Shown: one piece after another, positions 23,327 through 31,057 of the stretch
How positions within the stretch are numbered: the first letter of the stretch is position 1
How the letters are laid out: every line of letters starts with the position of its first letter
Source: Synergistes sp.
GTDB lineage: Bacteria > Synergistota > Synergistia > Synergistales > Synergistaceae
Assembly (NCBI GenBank): GCA_017537925.1
Contig: JAFYJW010000056.1
Span: 1 to 51,823 of the forward strand
Reading direction: 5' to 3'
DNA length: 51,823 bases
Notes under the pieces: model-generated
The model's input: the letters and a program-made list of their open reading frames with translations, nothing else
Database searches by the model: none
Told to the model about the DNA's origin: nothing
Made by a program: the position numbers and the translations under genes

Positions 23327-24256
23327 TCAGCGCCGGATGTTTTCTTTTGCGATTTTTATGAATTCTCTTGCTGCTAAAGAGAGGTATCTGCTGCGCAGCC
23401 AGCAGAAGCCTATCGAATATTGCGCGCAGGGGGCATTGAGTGGGACTATGCACAGCTCTTTCGGAAGGTTCGCATATTCTGTATGTTCGAGATATGTCAT
23501 CGGGTAGAACGTTATCCCCATGCCCCGTACTGCCATTTCAAGAAGGGTCTCTGTGTTCACTGATTCAACTGTGACTTTGGGGGCGAATCCGGCCCTGGCG
23601 GTCAGTTCTTCGGCTACATTGCGCAAAATGTCTCCGCTGTGCGGAAGCATGAAGGGCATCATTCGCAAAGGCGAGAGATCTGAGCTTTCCCCGACTTTTT
23701 TTATTATTTCATCTCCATCATCCCCAAAATATTTTCCAAGCAGCTCTTTTGAGACCAGCAGAGCGGCCTTCTCAGTGTAAAAGAATTCTGTCGCGACACT
23801 CGGCGAATTTATGGGGATGCGGCATATCATCAGCTCAAGCTTGCCGTCCAGCATCGCGCGCTGCAGCTCTTCATTGTTGGCCTCGTATATCCTAATCTCT
23901 GTCTGCGGGAACTCCTGCTGAAAGCGCGGCAGTATCTTTGGAAGCAGGAGTTTTCCCCTTGTGTGCGTGATGCTTATGAAGATAGTCCCGCGGCGGTCGT
24001 TTTTAAGGTCTTTCAGCTCATGCATAAGAGAATCGTAGTCGTTTGAGAATTTTACCGCGTAGCTTTGAAAAAGACGCCCGGCCTCCGTCAGCGACAGCGG
24101 GGAAGTGCGCTCGAAAAGCTCCGATTCAGTTTCGCGCTCAAGCGCAGCAATGTGGGCGCTTAAAGCCTGCTGTGAGATATTCAGATTTTTCGCAGCCTTG
24201 GTGAAATTCATTGTCCTGCTTGTTTCAAGGAAATATTTTATATTCAGCAGATTCAT
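23327..24256 (-). CDS. LysR-family transcriptional regulator
   Basis: 309 aa. The N-terminal winged HTH is typical: LNIKYFLETSRTMNFTKAAKNLNISQQALSAHIAALERE, followed by the linker helix. The C-terminal half is a substrate-binding-like effector domain (IRIYEANNEELQRAMLDGKLELMI...). A GAGG site precedes the ATG. The gene is divergent from a small membrane protein at 24411, with AT-rich palindromes in the shared region, so that gene is the likely target. The effector is unknown. Confidence 0.93.
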   Translation of the reverse strand: MNLLNIKYFLETSRTMNFTKAAKNLNISQQALSAHIAALERETESELFERTSPLSLTEAGRLFQSYAVKFSNDYDSLMHELKDLKNDRRGTIFISITHTRGKLLLPKILPRFQQEFPQTEIRIYEANNEELQRAMLDGKLELMICRIPINSPSVATEFFYTEKAALLVSKELLGKYFGDDGDEIIKKVGESSDLSPLRMMPFMLPHSGDILRNVAEELTARAGFAPKVTVESVNTETLLEMAVRGMGITFYPMTYLEHTEYANLPKELCIVPLNAPCAQYSIGFCWLRSRYLSLAAREFIKIAKENIRR

Positions 24257-24287
24257 GATATCGCCTCAATATATATGTTGTTATATT

Positions 24288-24314
24288 AATAATATTTTAA
24301 CAATAATATTATTG
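24288..24314. promoter_or_regulatory. Candidate LysR operator: AT-rich repeats and palindrome
   Basis: AATAATATT occurs at 24288-24296 and 24302-24310, the second within the perfect 14-bp palindrome CAATAATATTATTG (24301-24314). It sits 32 nt before the lysR start codon and about 97 nt before the divergent gene. LysR proteins often bind A/T-rich dyads in such spots; binding is inferred. Confidence 0.4.
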
Positions 24315-24410
24315 TAATGCATACAAATGATTTTATGTTGGACAAAATAAGTATACAAGATAGAGAATAGAGCTACTGAGAAACAAAGACAATATTCGGG
24401 AGGAATAATT

Positions 24411-24671
24411 ATGACGACACTGGCAATGGATATTAGAAATGCGTGTGGTAAAAAGGTAAGCTTTAAAACGGCGGCGGCGGTGCTTTTGCCCTGTGCGGTG
24501 ATATATATGTTCATCGCGAAGCCGGAATTTTTGTATGCCGCATTCGCGTTCGCAATTTTATTCGCCTACGGGGCAATTGTTAATATCTTCTTCATGGGCA
24601 GAGGCGAAGAGATAGAGGATGAGCTGCGCTGGATGGCGGCGAAATTATCAGGTGATGACAGGCACTGTTAA
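24411..24671 (+). CDS. 86-residue membrane protein divergent from LysR gene
   Basis: ATG with GGGAGG about 8 nt upstream. Two predicted membrane helices (about 20-36 and 42-60) are joined by a short KPEF turn. The C-terminal tail is charged (GRGEEIEDELRWMAAKLSGDDRHC) and ends in Cys. The first residues MTTLAMDIRNACGKKV are soluble-like. I do not recognise the family. Position suggests regulation by the neighbouring LysR protein. Confidence 0.6.
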   Translation: MTTLAMDIRNACGKKVSFKTAAAVLLPCAVIYMFIAKPEFLYAAFAFAILFAYGAIVNIFFMGRGEEIEDELRWMAAKLSGDDRHC

Positions 24672-24692
24672 CTCCGCGGTTTTTCGCGGGGG

Positions 24693-24736
24693 AAAAAGCG
24701 GCAGGCTGTGTAAGATTGGCACAGCCTGTCGCTTTT
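24693..24736. terminator. Bidirectional terminator between the small membrane gene and pckA
   Basis: GCGGCAGGCTGTG and CACAGCCTGTCGC pair over 13 bp with one G-U pair, flanked by AAAAA on the left and TTTT on the right. It serves both converging transcripts. Confidence 0.85.
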
Positions 24737-24769
24737 ATAAACAGAACTTAAGTCTTCAGGGCTTATTTA

Positions 24770-26425
24770 TCAGAGTGAAGCTATTACCTTTTCTATCGCT
24801 TCGTGGGCGTCCTTCGGCAGCTTGTCCATGCCGCCTTTTTCCGTGTCGCGCGATTTTACGAATTTGAGGCGGTCGTTCATGCGGCTTACGAACTGTTTCC
24901 TGTATGCTTCGTCGGAGAAGTCAGGCTCAAATCCGTCTATAACCATATATTCCATTCCTTCGATGTCCCCGAGCTTCTTCCACTCGGCCTTGTCTTCAAC
25001 GATTGCCTCAAGCGACGTAAGAGTCATCTCCTTCGGCACTTTCTTGTCTGTGAAGAAGCCTGTATTCAGGATGTAGCACTCAACGCCGTCCTCGAAGAGC
25101 TGGCGGAAACGAGTGTAGTCCATTTCCAGCGGATATGTGCGGAACGGGTTGGCGTAGCTTTCTATGACGAGCGCGTCGGGATCGACTCCCGGGGCAAGGC
25201 GTTCGGCCGTCGTGCGCTTTGTGGCAAGCGTGGCGCCCATAACGGAGGCAAGCGCCGGTCCCGTGAGCTTCACGACAGGCGGAAGCGTCGGGTCTTTCAT
25301 AAGCCAGCATATAGCGTTAAGGGGCTCATCTATCCTGTCGATCCTGTTCGGCGTCCAGAAACGCGATTTTACCGCGCGTCCGTTGCCGTTTCTTATGTCT
25401 TCGCTGACTACGATAGTTTTGCCGTCGGCCAGCTTTGTCGCGCCGCAGTTCTGCAGCGTCAGAAGATATTTGTTGTCCGGGCAGCCGATGGGGTAGTCCT
25501 GCATTTTGTCAAAGTAGGCAGGCTCAAGCGCGATCGCGTATTTTTCCTTGACGTTTATTACGACAGCGTCGTCGTGAAGGACGGTGACGTTGTATTTGCC
25601 GCCGTGCTTCGCGTGGGTGATGGTCGATTTGCCGGAACCGGAAAGCCCGAACGCGGCTAAAACGAACTTTTTGCCGCTGCCGTCCTTCAGCTCATAGCGT
25701 TTCAGTCCGCCGTGGCAGGAAGCGTAGCCGTTGCGCGCTGCTATGCCCCAGGCGAGCGTAAGAGTACCCTTTTTGAATTCGCCGAAGTAGCGCATGCCGA
25801 GTATTGCCGCGCAGTTCTGCTCCGGTGAGAAGAAGGCGAGCCCGAGCGGGAAGTCGGGGTGAGTCCAGTGCGGATCGGTATATACGAATATATCCCCGTC
25901 ATTCGGAAGCGGGCGTGATTTATTGTAACGCGCCTCGTATTCCTCATTCATGATCTGGAAGTTGAGCATCCAGCTGTAGAGGTTGTTCTCGTAGCCTTCG
26001 GGGACCATTATATTCGCGCCGACCATGAAATCTTCCTCAAGGCCTATTACCGCGCGCGCTGAGTAGAACTTGCGGTGTCTGCCGTTATGTATCGCTTCGC
26101 GGAGTATCGTCGCAAGTTCGGCGGTGGATACTCCGGCTTCTCCGGTTATCCTGCGCGCTGCGGCGCAGCGGCCGAATACGGCTCCGTCGTTGAAAAGCAG
26201 CACGTTTGCGTCTTCGGGAAGCCCGAGTTCCGCTGCGCGAAAGACCGGCATCGCGGTCAGTTCTATCGTGCCTGGGGAATTCTTCGCGAGCCTGTAGGCC
26301 GTTGCGGTATCTTTTACCTGAATGACGTTGTTCCCGTAAAAAGCGCTTTCTACCGTAGTTCTCACAGGAAGCGAATTAAGTTTTTTGAAGCTTTCCAAAT
26401 CCACAAAATGCCCTTGCGTTGACAT
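24770..26425 (-). CDS. pckA: Phosphoenolpyruvate carboxykinase (ATP)
   Basis: 551 aa. Kinase-1a loop GLSGSGKST (260-268), kinase-2 HDDA (284-287) and YFGEFKKG (213-220, matching the GGEMKKG metal and phosphate site) are clear. The enzyme interconverts oxaloacetate plus ATP and PEP plus CO2 plus ADP; in anaerobes it often runs toward oxaloacetate for C4 acid fermentation. A GGAGGAAAC site precedes the ATG. The active-site segment near residues 232-240 (YASCHGGLKR) differs from the usual IASMHCSANV, so it is a divergent branch. A terminator follows at 24693. Confidence 0.93.
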   Translation of the reverse strand: MSTQGHFVDLESFKKLNSLPVRTTVESAFYGNNVIQVKDTATAYRLAKNSPGTIELTAMPVFRAAELGLPEDANVLLFNDGAVFGRCAAARRITGEAGVSTAELATILREAIHNGRHRKFYSARAVIGLEEDFMVGANIMVPEGYENNLYSWMLNFQIMNEEYEARYNKSRPLPNDGDIFVYTDPHWTHPDFPLGLAFFSPEQNCAAILGMRYFGEFKKGTLTLAWGIAARNGYASCHGGLKRYELKDGSGKKFVLAAFGLSGSGKSTITHAKHGGKYNVTVLHDDAVVINVKEKYAIALEPAYFDKMQDYPIGCPDNKYLLTLQNCGATKLADGKTIVVSEDIRNGNGRAVKSRFWTPNRIDRIDEPLNAICWLMKDPTLPPVVKLTGPALASVMGATLATKRTTAERLAPGVDPDALVIESYANPFRTYPLEMDYTRFRQLFEDGVECYILNTGFFTDKKVPKEMTLTSLEAIVEDKAEWKKLGDIEGMEYMVIDGFEPDFSDEAYRKQFVSRMNDRLKFVKSRDTEKGGMDKLPKDAHEAIEKVIASL

Positions 26426-26697
26426 ACTGTTTCCTCCTGAATTAATGAAAATTGTAACAAATCAGCAAATTTCTTTTTCTATCCGTAGCATACACTAATT
26501 GGCGAAATAAACAATACTGTTTGCCGAAAAAAGGCGATTTCAGAATATTTGAATTATAGGAATGTGAAATAACGTGCGGTTCAGATTCTGAATTCAGACA
26601 ATATACTGTGCGCAGTGCATGACAAGTGCCGCCATGAGTCATAAAGCAGCGGCGACCGATATTAGGCGGCCATTCCTGACGGTTTATTACGCAAAAC
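26426..26697. other. AT-rich upstream region of pckA; regulatory, no gene
   Basis: AT-rich leader region. The only frame (about 90 aa on the minus strand) shows no family match. It holds overlapping dyads TTCAGATTCTGAA (26580-26592) and CTGAATTCAG (26588-26597), a candidate operator. A plausible minus-strand -10 TATGCT is about 60-70 nt before the ATG, with TTGTTT upstream at 16-bp spacing. This would be the promoter of pckA, but the hexamers are weak. Confidence 0.4.
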
Positions 26698-26725
26698 AAA
26701 GGACTGCCCGCCAAAGGCAGTCCTT
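26698..26725 (-). terminator. Terminator of the UPF0173 hydrolase gene
   Basis: AAGGACTGCC/GGCAGTCCTT stem with a 7-nt loop; on the minus strand it is followed by a TTGTTTTG tract. Confidence 0.8.
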
Positions 26726-26770
26726 AATGTTTATTTTACTGCCGCGCTTATGCGGAGCGAACGTGTCTTC

Positions 26771-27466
26771 TCAGATCTCAAGCGTATCTCCGTATGCCAG
26801 TACCACGACTTCGGTTCCGTACAGCCTTGCTTCCTTTACCGCGGACGCAAATTCATAAGGATCGGCCTTAATTACAGGAAATGTGTCATAGTGCATAGGC
26901 ACGGCCCTTACCGGCCTTACGAAGCCTACCGCGCGCACCGCGTCTTCAATGTCCATAGTGTAGCGCCCGCCAATCGGCAGGCATGCCGTGTCTATCTTTT
27001 CGGCTTCAAGCAGCTGCATCTCGACCGTGAGGCCAGTGTCGCCGGCGTGGTATATCTTTTTGCCTTCCACTTCAATGACAAAGCCGCAGGCTATGCCGCC
27101 GTAACGCGCGGCGCCTCCGTCGATTATCTGGTTCCCGTGCCATGCCGGCGTAAGCTTTACGCTCCCGAACGGGAATTTTGCCCTGCCGCCAATATGCAGC
27201 CCTTCTGTCTTTATCCCTTTCTGAGCAAGCCACGAAGCCGTCTCACTGCAGCTGAAGACGCAGGCGCCGGTCCTTTTTGCAATTTCTATGGTGTCTCCGA
27301 TGTGGTCTCCGTGTCCGTGAGTCAGGAATATCGCGTCCAGTTCACTGAAATCCGACGGTTTTGCTGCCGCGTTTGGATTTCCTGAAAGGAAAGGGTCGAT
27401 AAGAGCTTTAAGGCCGGCCCCTTCTATATAAAACGCGCTGTGTCCGAGATAACGAAGTTTTGCCAT
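26771..27466 (-). CDS. UPF0173-family MBL-fold metal-dependent hydrolase
   Basis: 231 aa from the ATG at 27466, chosen because GGGGGC is 6 nt upstream; the ATG at 27472 is 1 nt from that site. The motif LTHGHGDHIGD holds His50, His52, Asp54 and His55. PAWHG, YHAGDTG and MHYDTFP match the UPF0173 signature, unlike the other two MBL proteins here. It is a cytoplasmic hydrolase of unknown substrate. It is transcribed alone from the intergenic space after the fadL-like terminator. Confidence 0.9.
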   Translation of the reverse strand: MAKLRYLGHSAFYIEGAGLKALIDPFLSGNPNAAAKPSDFSELDAIFLTHGHGDHIGDTIEIAKRTGACVFSCSETASWLAQKGIKTEGLHIGGRAKFPFGSVKLTPAWHGNQIIDGGAARYGGIACGFVIEVEGKKIYHAGDTGLTVEMQLLEAEKIDTACLPIGGRYTMDIEDAVRAVGFVRPVRAVPMHYDTFPVIKADPYEFASAVKEARLYGTEVVVLAYGDTLEI

Positions 27467-27581
27467 CTTCATGCCCCCTTTGATGATGATACAGCTATTA
27501 TAAGCTATATAAGCGGCTGCTTTATCGGTATTACAAGTACCGTGGCGGCATTCCCGCCCGTTTTTCCGGATGTTTTGCGTT

Positions 27582-27618
27582 AAAAAAAAGCAGGGGCGCG
27601 AAATGCCGCGCTCCTGCC
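27582..27618 (-). terminator. Terminator of the Rrf2-FadL transcript
   Basis: On the minus strand GCAGGAGCGCG pairs with CGCGCCCCTGC (one G-U), followed by TTTTTTT. Confidence 0.85.
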
Positions 27619-27644
27619 TGATGATCTGCCGCCGATTCCGGCGT

Positions 27645-28937
27645 TTATTTGAGCTTCATAGTGTAGCCGAGCGATACGATCTGCGTCAGACCGTCGTGGA
27701 TATAGGCGTTGGTGAAGTCCATGCCGTTCAGCTGCGACGCAACGTATCTGTTCCCGGCCCATATCGCCGTATAGGCGAAGGCGATCTCGCTGTTTTCGGT
27801 GGGACGGTATTTAAACCCTATGCTGCCCCTGTGACGGTCTCCGGTGGGGACCATGAAGTCCATCCTTTCATCGGGTACAGGGCTCTGGTCAAAGACATAG
27901 CCGCAGAGCAGGCTCCATTTATCACTGAGCTTGTGCTCTAAGCCTATGCCTATGCGCCATGCCGCTTTCCAGTCTTTTACCGAATTTGAGCTGTCTATGA
28001 CCCCGAGCACTCTGTCGTCGAAGGTCAGATTGAGAGCGTTGAAGGTGGACCAGTTCGTCCATATCGCGTTGATCTCCATGCGGGTCCTGTCGTTGAATTT
28101 ATGCCCCAGGCCGATAGCGACGGAGTCAGGCAGCGTCACGGTGCCGTGCGCCCGCGTGTCGAGGCGGTAGTCTCCTAACATTGCAAGGCTGCCGTAGAAA
28201 GAAGCGTCGGCGTCCATAGTCTGTTTGACCCTGGCACGGTAGGTAATGGCTGCAGAAGTTTTTTCATTAAAGTCATATGTCAGCGACGCGACCCATCCAA
28301 GGTTGGTGCTGTGTCCTTCGACGAGCGACTGCAGGTCTCCGAGATAGCCGAGGGCGCCTGCCATGGCAGGAGTATCCTTTCTCATCTTCAGGTTGACGTA
28401 GTTAATGTCAAGTCCTACCGCCGCCGAAAGCTTGCTGCCTATCTTGAAGGCGTAGGTCGGCTGGATGGTAATGCCCTTGACTCCCGAGAAGATGGTGTCG
28501 TAACGTCCGGCCCATGCGTCGTCATACTCGATATTGTTGCCGAAGCGGGGGAATGCGGCCAGACCGAACCACCCGTTGCTGCTGACCTTTTTCGCATAGT
28601 AGAAATAAGGTGTGAACGCAGGGCTGTACTCGTTGTCATATTCCGAGGAACGTCCCGCGTTCAGAGGTCCGTTTGTGAATGATATCGACGTCGCCGGGTT
28701 TACCCAGCTTGTGCCGAAGCTGATATAGCTTCCGTCAAGTTTCGTTATCGCGGAAGGGTTGTAGGCAAGCACCGCAGGGTCATCTTCTGCGAACATGTAG
28801 TTTTCACCCATCGCGGTTCCGGCGGCGCTCCATTCATATACGCCGAATCCTTCGGCAAAAGCCGCTGATGAAACAGAGAGCAAAAGCATCGCCGCCATTA
28901 ACACGGCTGTCAGTCTTATTTTTTTCACAGTAGACAC
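27645..28937 (-). CDS. OmpP1/FadL-family outer-membrane transporter
   Basis: 430 aa, GTG start with GGAAGG 4 nt upstream. A Sec signal peptide covers residues 1-28 (KKIRLTAVLMAAMLLLSVSSAAFA). The mature N-terminus EGFGVYEWSAAGTAMG is the FadL hatch, and DDPAVLAYNPSAITKLDG is the family signature. A beta-barrel follows and ends with a Tyr/Leu-rich C-terminus, SLGYTMKLK. The protein imports hydrophobic compounds such as long-chain fatty acids or aromatics. It lies 30 nt after an Rrf2 regulator gene, so it belongs to the same transcript. It is strong evidence for an outer membrane in this organism. Confidence 0.92.
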   Translation of the reverse strand: MSTVKKIRLTAVLMAAMLLLSVSSAAFAEGFGVYEWSAAGTAMGENYMFAEDDPAVLAYNPSAITKLDGSYISFGTSWVNPATSISFTNGPLNAGRSSEYDNEYSPAFTPYFYYAKKVSSNGWFGLAAFPRFGNNIEYDDAWAGRYDTIFSGVKGITIQPTYAFKIGSKLSAAVGLDINYVNLKMRKDTPAMAGALGYLGDLQSLVEGHSTNLGWVASLTYDFNEKTSAAITYRARVKQTMDADASFYGSLAMLGDYRLDTRAHGTVTLPDSVAIGLGHKFNDRTRMEINAIWTNWSTFNALNLTFDDRVLGVIDSSNSVKDWKAAWRIGIGLEHKLSDKWSLLCGYVFDQSPVPDERMDFMVPTGDRHRGSIGFKYRPTENSEIAFAYTAIWAGNRYVASQLNGMDFTNAYIHDGLTQIVSLGYTMKLK

Positions 28938-28967
28938 ATATCCTTCCGTATTAAAATTATTAGCGCA

Positions 28968-29456
28968 CTAATTAACGCTGCCAAAGTTCGGGTGCTTCTG
29001 CCCGCGGCTTGGCGTAACGACGGAGATCTCAATGCTCACTTCGGTGCCGTTAGCGTAGTACGAAGCAAATTCGGCGACTGTCCGTGACGCCAGGTAGCGG
29101 AAGAAAGCTGCAGATAGTTCATCCATCATCCCTGCAATGAAACATTTTTTGCCGCGGCAGCCTTCGAGAGTGCAGCCGCTTGCCTTAAACGGGCCGCCCA
29201 GCGTTTCGAAGATGGGGTAGAGCGGCGTTTCTTCAGGAACGCAGTTCAGTTTGTAGCCGCCTCCGGGCCCGTGCACAGACTTTATCAGCCCGCTTTTAGC
29301 GAGACGCTGCAGCACCTTGGACAGATACGGCTCAGATGCGCCTATGACAGAGGCAAGATGCTGTGTGGTAAGGCAGACTCCCGGCTCTTTTGTAAGCTCT
29401 CCGAATGCGTGAAGACCTAAAAGCAAAGGTTCCGGCAGGGTTGCAATAGGATTCAC
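28968..29456 (-). CDS. Rrf2-family Fe-S-type transcriptional regulator
   Basis: 162 aa, GTG start at 29456 chosen for AAAGGAGG 6 nt upstream. The winged-helix part matches Rrf2 (HLASVIGASEPYLSKVLQRLAKSGLIKSVHGPGGGYKL). Three cysteines follow: C95-x4-C100-x4-C105 in GCTLEGCRGKKC, the place where IscR and NsrR hold an Fe-S cluster. It may sense iron, redox or nitric oxide. It precedes the FadL-type gene by 30 nt and probably controls that operon including itself. Confidence 0.9.
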   Translation of the reverse strand: MNPIATLPEPLLLGLHAFGELTKEPGVCLTTQHLASVIGASEPYLSKVLQRLAKSGLIKSVHGPGGGYKLNCVPEETPLYPIFETLGGPFKASGCTLEGCRGKKCFIAGMMDELSAAFFRYLASRTVAEFASYYANGTEVSIEISVVTPSRGQKHPNFGSVN

Positions 29457-29570
29457 CTTGATCCTCCTTTCCGAGTAACTTAATACTGGAATAATGGACA
29501 TTTTATTCTTTTTTTATCTAAAGGTCAAGTAGTTTAAAAAGATTTAATATTGGAAAGGTAACCGGCAGCG

Positions 29571-29734
29571 TTATTTTTTTGCGTTTTCGGGGGTGAAGAA
29601 GCGGTTTAAAAGCATGCTGAGGGACACGGCGGAGGACGGGCCGAACTGAAATGACGCGTTCGGAAACAGAACATCTGCCGCCGCCGTGAAGAGGCGTATC
29701 TCGGAATATGTGTGCTGAGTTTTTCGCGTCAGCT
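29571..29734 (-). other. Possible -1 frameshift extension of the DUF815 protein (53 codons)
   Basis: The DUF815 frame ends GCA AAA AAC AGC TGA. The A AAA AAC heptamer (29741-29735) is the canonical -1 slippery sequence. After a -1 slip the frame stays open for 53 codons to a TAA at 29573-29571, with about two-thirds G/C in third positions, as in real genes nearby. A small stem GCTGA/TCAGC lies directly after the slip site. The extension has no start codon of its own. This is a hypothesis. Confidence 0.35.
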
Positions 29735-31057
29735 GTTTTTTGCCTCTTTTTGCATTATTTTGTGTCCGGCCAGATATTCCACATACTGTTTTGCGCTGCG
29801 GCCGGAGAAGCCTCCGTGTTTGAGCTCCCAGCGAATCGCGCCGAGCTCGAATTCTTCGCTGTCTGCCTCCACCCCGTACTCCGCCGCAAGGGTACGCGCT
29901 ATATGCAGATACTCTTTTTGTTCCGGCGATATATAGCGCACTAATATGCCGAATCTGTCCACTAAAGACATCTTTTCCTGCATCGTTTCCGATTCGTGCA
30001 TATCGTCGTCTTTGTCCGCGCGGTCGCCCCATGTCTCTTTTATAATGTGGCGGCGGTTGGATGTGGCGTAGATAAGAACGTTGTCGGGGCGTTGTTCGAG
30101 GCCGCCCTCTATGAAGGCCTTAAGGAACTTGTATTCCACCTCGGAAGGTTCGAATGAGAGATCGTCCATGAGGAGGATGAATTTATAATTTCTCCGCTTC
30201 ACGGCGTCCAGTATAGTCTCAAGGTCGCTTATCTGATGCTTGTAGACTTCTATCATGCGCAGACCGCGTGAAGCGTATTCGTTGAGGAGAGCCTTGATAG
30301 TGGAGGATTTCCCTGTGCCGCCTTCTCCGTAGAGCAGCACGTTGTTCGCGGGACGTCCCTCTAAGAAAGCTTCCGTGTTGTCAGTTACAGTTTTTTTCTG
30401 TTCCTCATAGCCTATTATATCCGAGAGCTTTATATCTTCGAGCGGCAGGGCAGGAAGCAGACGGCGTTCGTGTGTATCCCAGCGGAAGCCGCAGTTGAGC
30501 GCAAAAGCGCCGCAGCCGTATTTTTCATAAAATCTTTCTGCAGCCGCCATAATATGGGCGCCGCAGGACGCTTTTGCTAAATCTTCAGCCAGCTCCTTAA
30601 GGGACGGGTTAGCGGTTTTTTCGTCTGAGGGGACAAAATCCGCAATGCATCCGCCAAAGTCTATGCCCATCTTTTTTTCGAGCACGCGGAAATTGCAGGA
30701 GAGATAGCTGTAAAGGATGTCAAAATCCGAGGCGGCGAGCAGCTGCATCGTGCCGTCCCATATTTTTCTGCGCTCATGCGTGAGCGTGAACGCATTCTCG
30801 GCGCCTGCCAGCAAGAGCGCCAGCCATGTGCGCCAAATGCTTCCGGCGATCCCGGCTCTCTCCGCGGCGGCGGCCATATCGGCTACGCAGCCGCAGTAGA
30901 CCTTTATGCTCTCCGCCGACATGACGTCCGCCCTGCCTTTGAACTCCGCTTTTATGAGCGAGGTCAGCCTTGAGAAAACGCTGTCCTTTTCGAATTCCCT
31001 GTATATAATAAGTTCATCTGGAGAAGAGATGCGGATATTATTCTTCATCATCGTCAT
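29729..31057 (-). CDS. DUF815-family AAA+ ATPase
   Basis: 442 aa. Walker A GEGGTGKS (244-251) and Walker B FILLMDDLSF (293-302) are clear, followed by sensor-like ATSNRRHIIKETWGDR, which is diagnostic of DUF815. The N-terminal about 200 residues are helical and unassigned. The start codon lies inside the typA gene (20-nt overlap), giving translational coupling; in-frame ATGs at 31051 and 31048 are alternatives. The function is unknown; AAA proteins of this group may remodel or load other proteins. A slippery sequence lies at its 3' end, noted separately. Confidence 0.88.
   Translation of the reverse strand: MTMMKNNIRISSPDELIIYREFEKDSVFSRLTSLIKAEFKGRADVMSAESIKVYCGCVADMAAAAERAGIAGSIWRTWLALLLAGAENAFTLTHERRKIWDGTMQLLAASDFDILYSYLSCNFRVLEKKMGIDFGGCIADFVPSDEKTANPSLKELAEDLAKASCGAHIMAAAERFYEKYGCGAFALNCGFRWDTHERRLLPALPLEDIKLSDIIGYEEQKKTVTDNTEAFLEGRPANNVLLYGEGGTGKSSTIKALLNEYASRGLRMIEVYKHQISDLETILDAVKRRNYKFILLMDDLSFEPSEVEYKFLKAFIEGGLEQRPDNVLIYATSNRRHIIKETWGDRADKDDDMHESETMQEKMSLVDRFGILVRYISPEQKEYLHIARTLAAEYGVEADSEEFELGAIRWELKHGGFSGRSAKQYVEYLAGHKIMQKEAKNS

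Noticed and set aside
26442-26714. 90-aa minus-strand ORF upstream of pckA
   Set aside because: Lies in an AT-rich promoter region, no ribosome site, and spans the neighbouring gene's terminator.
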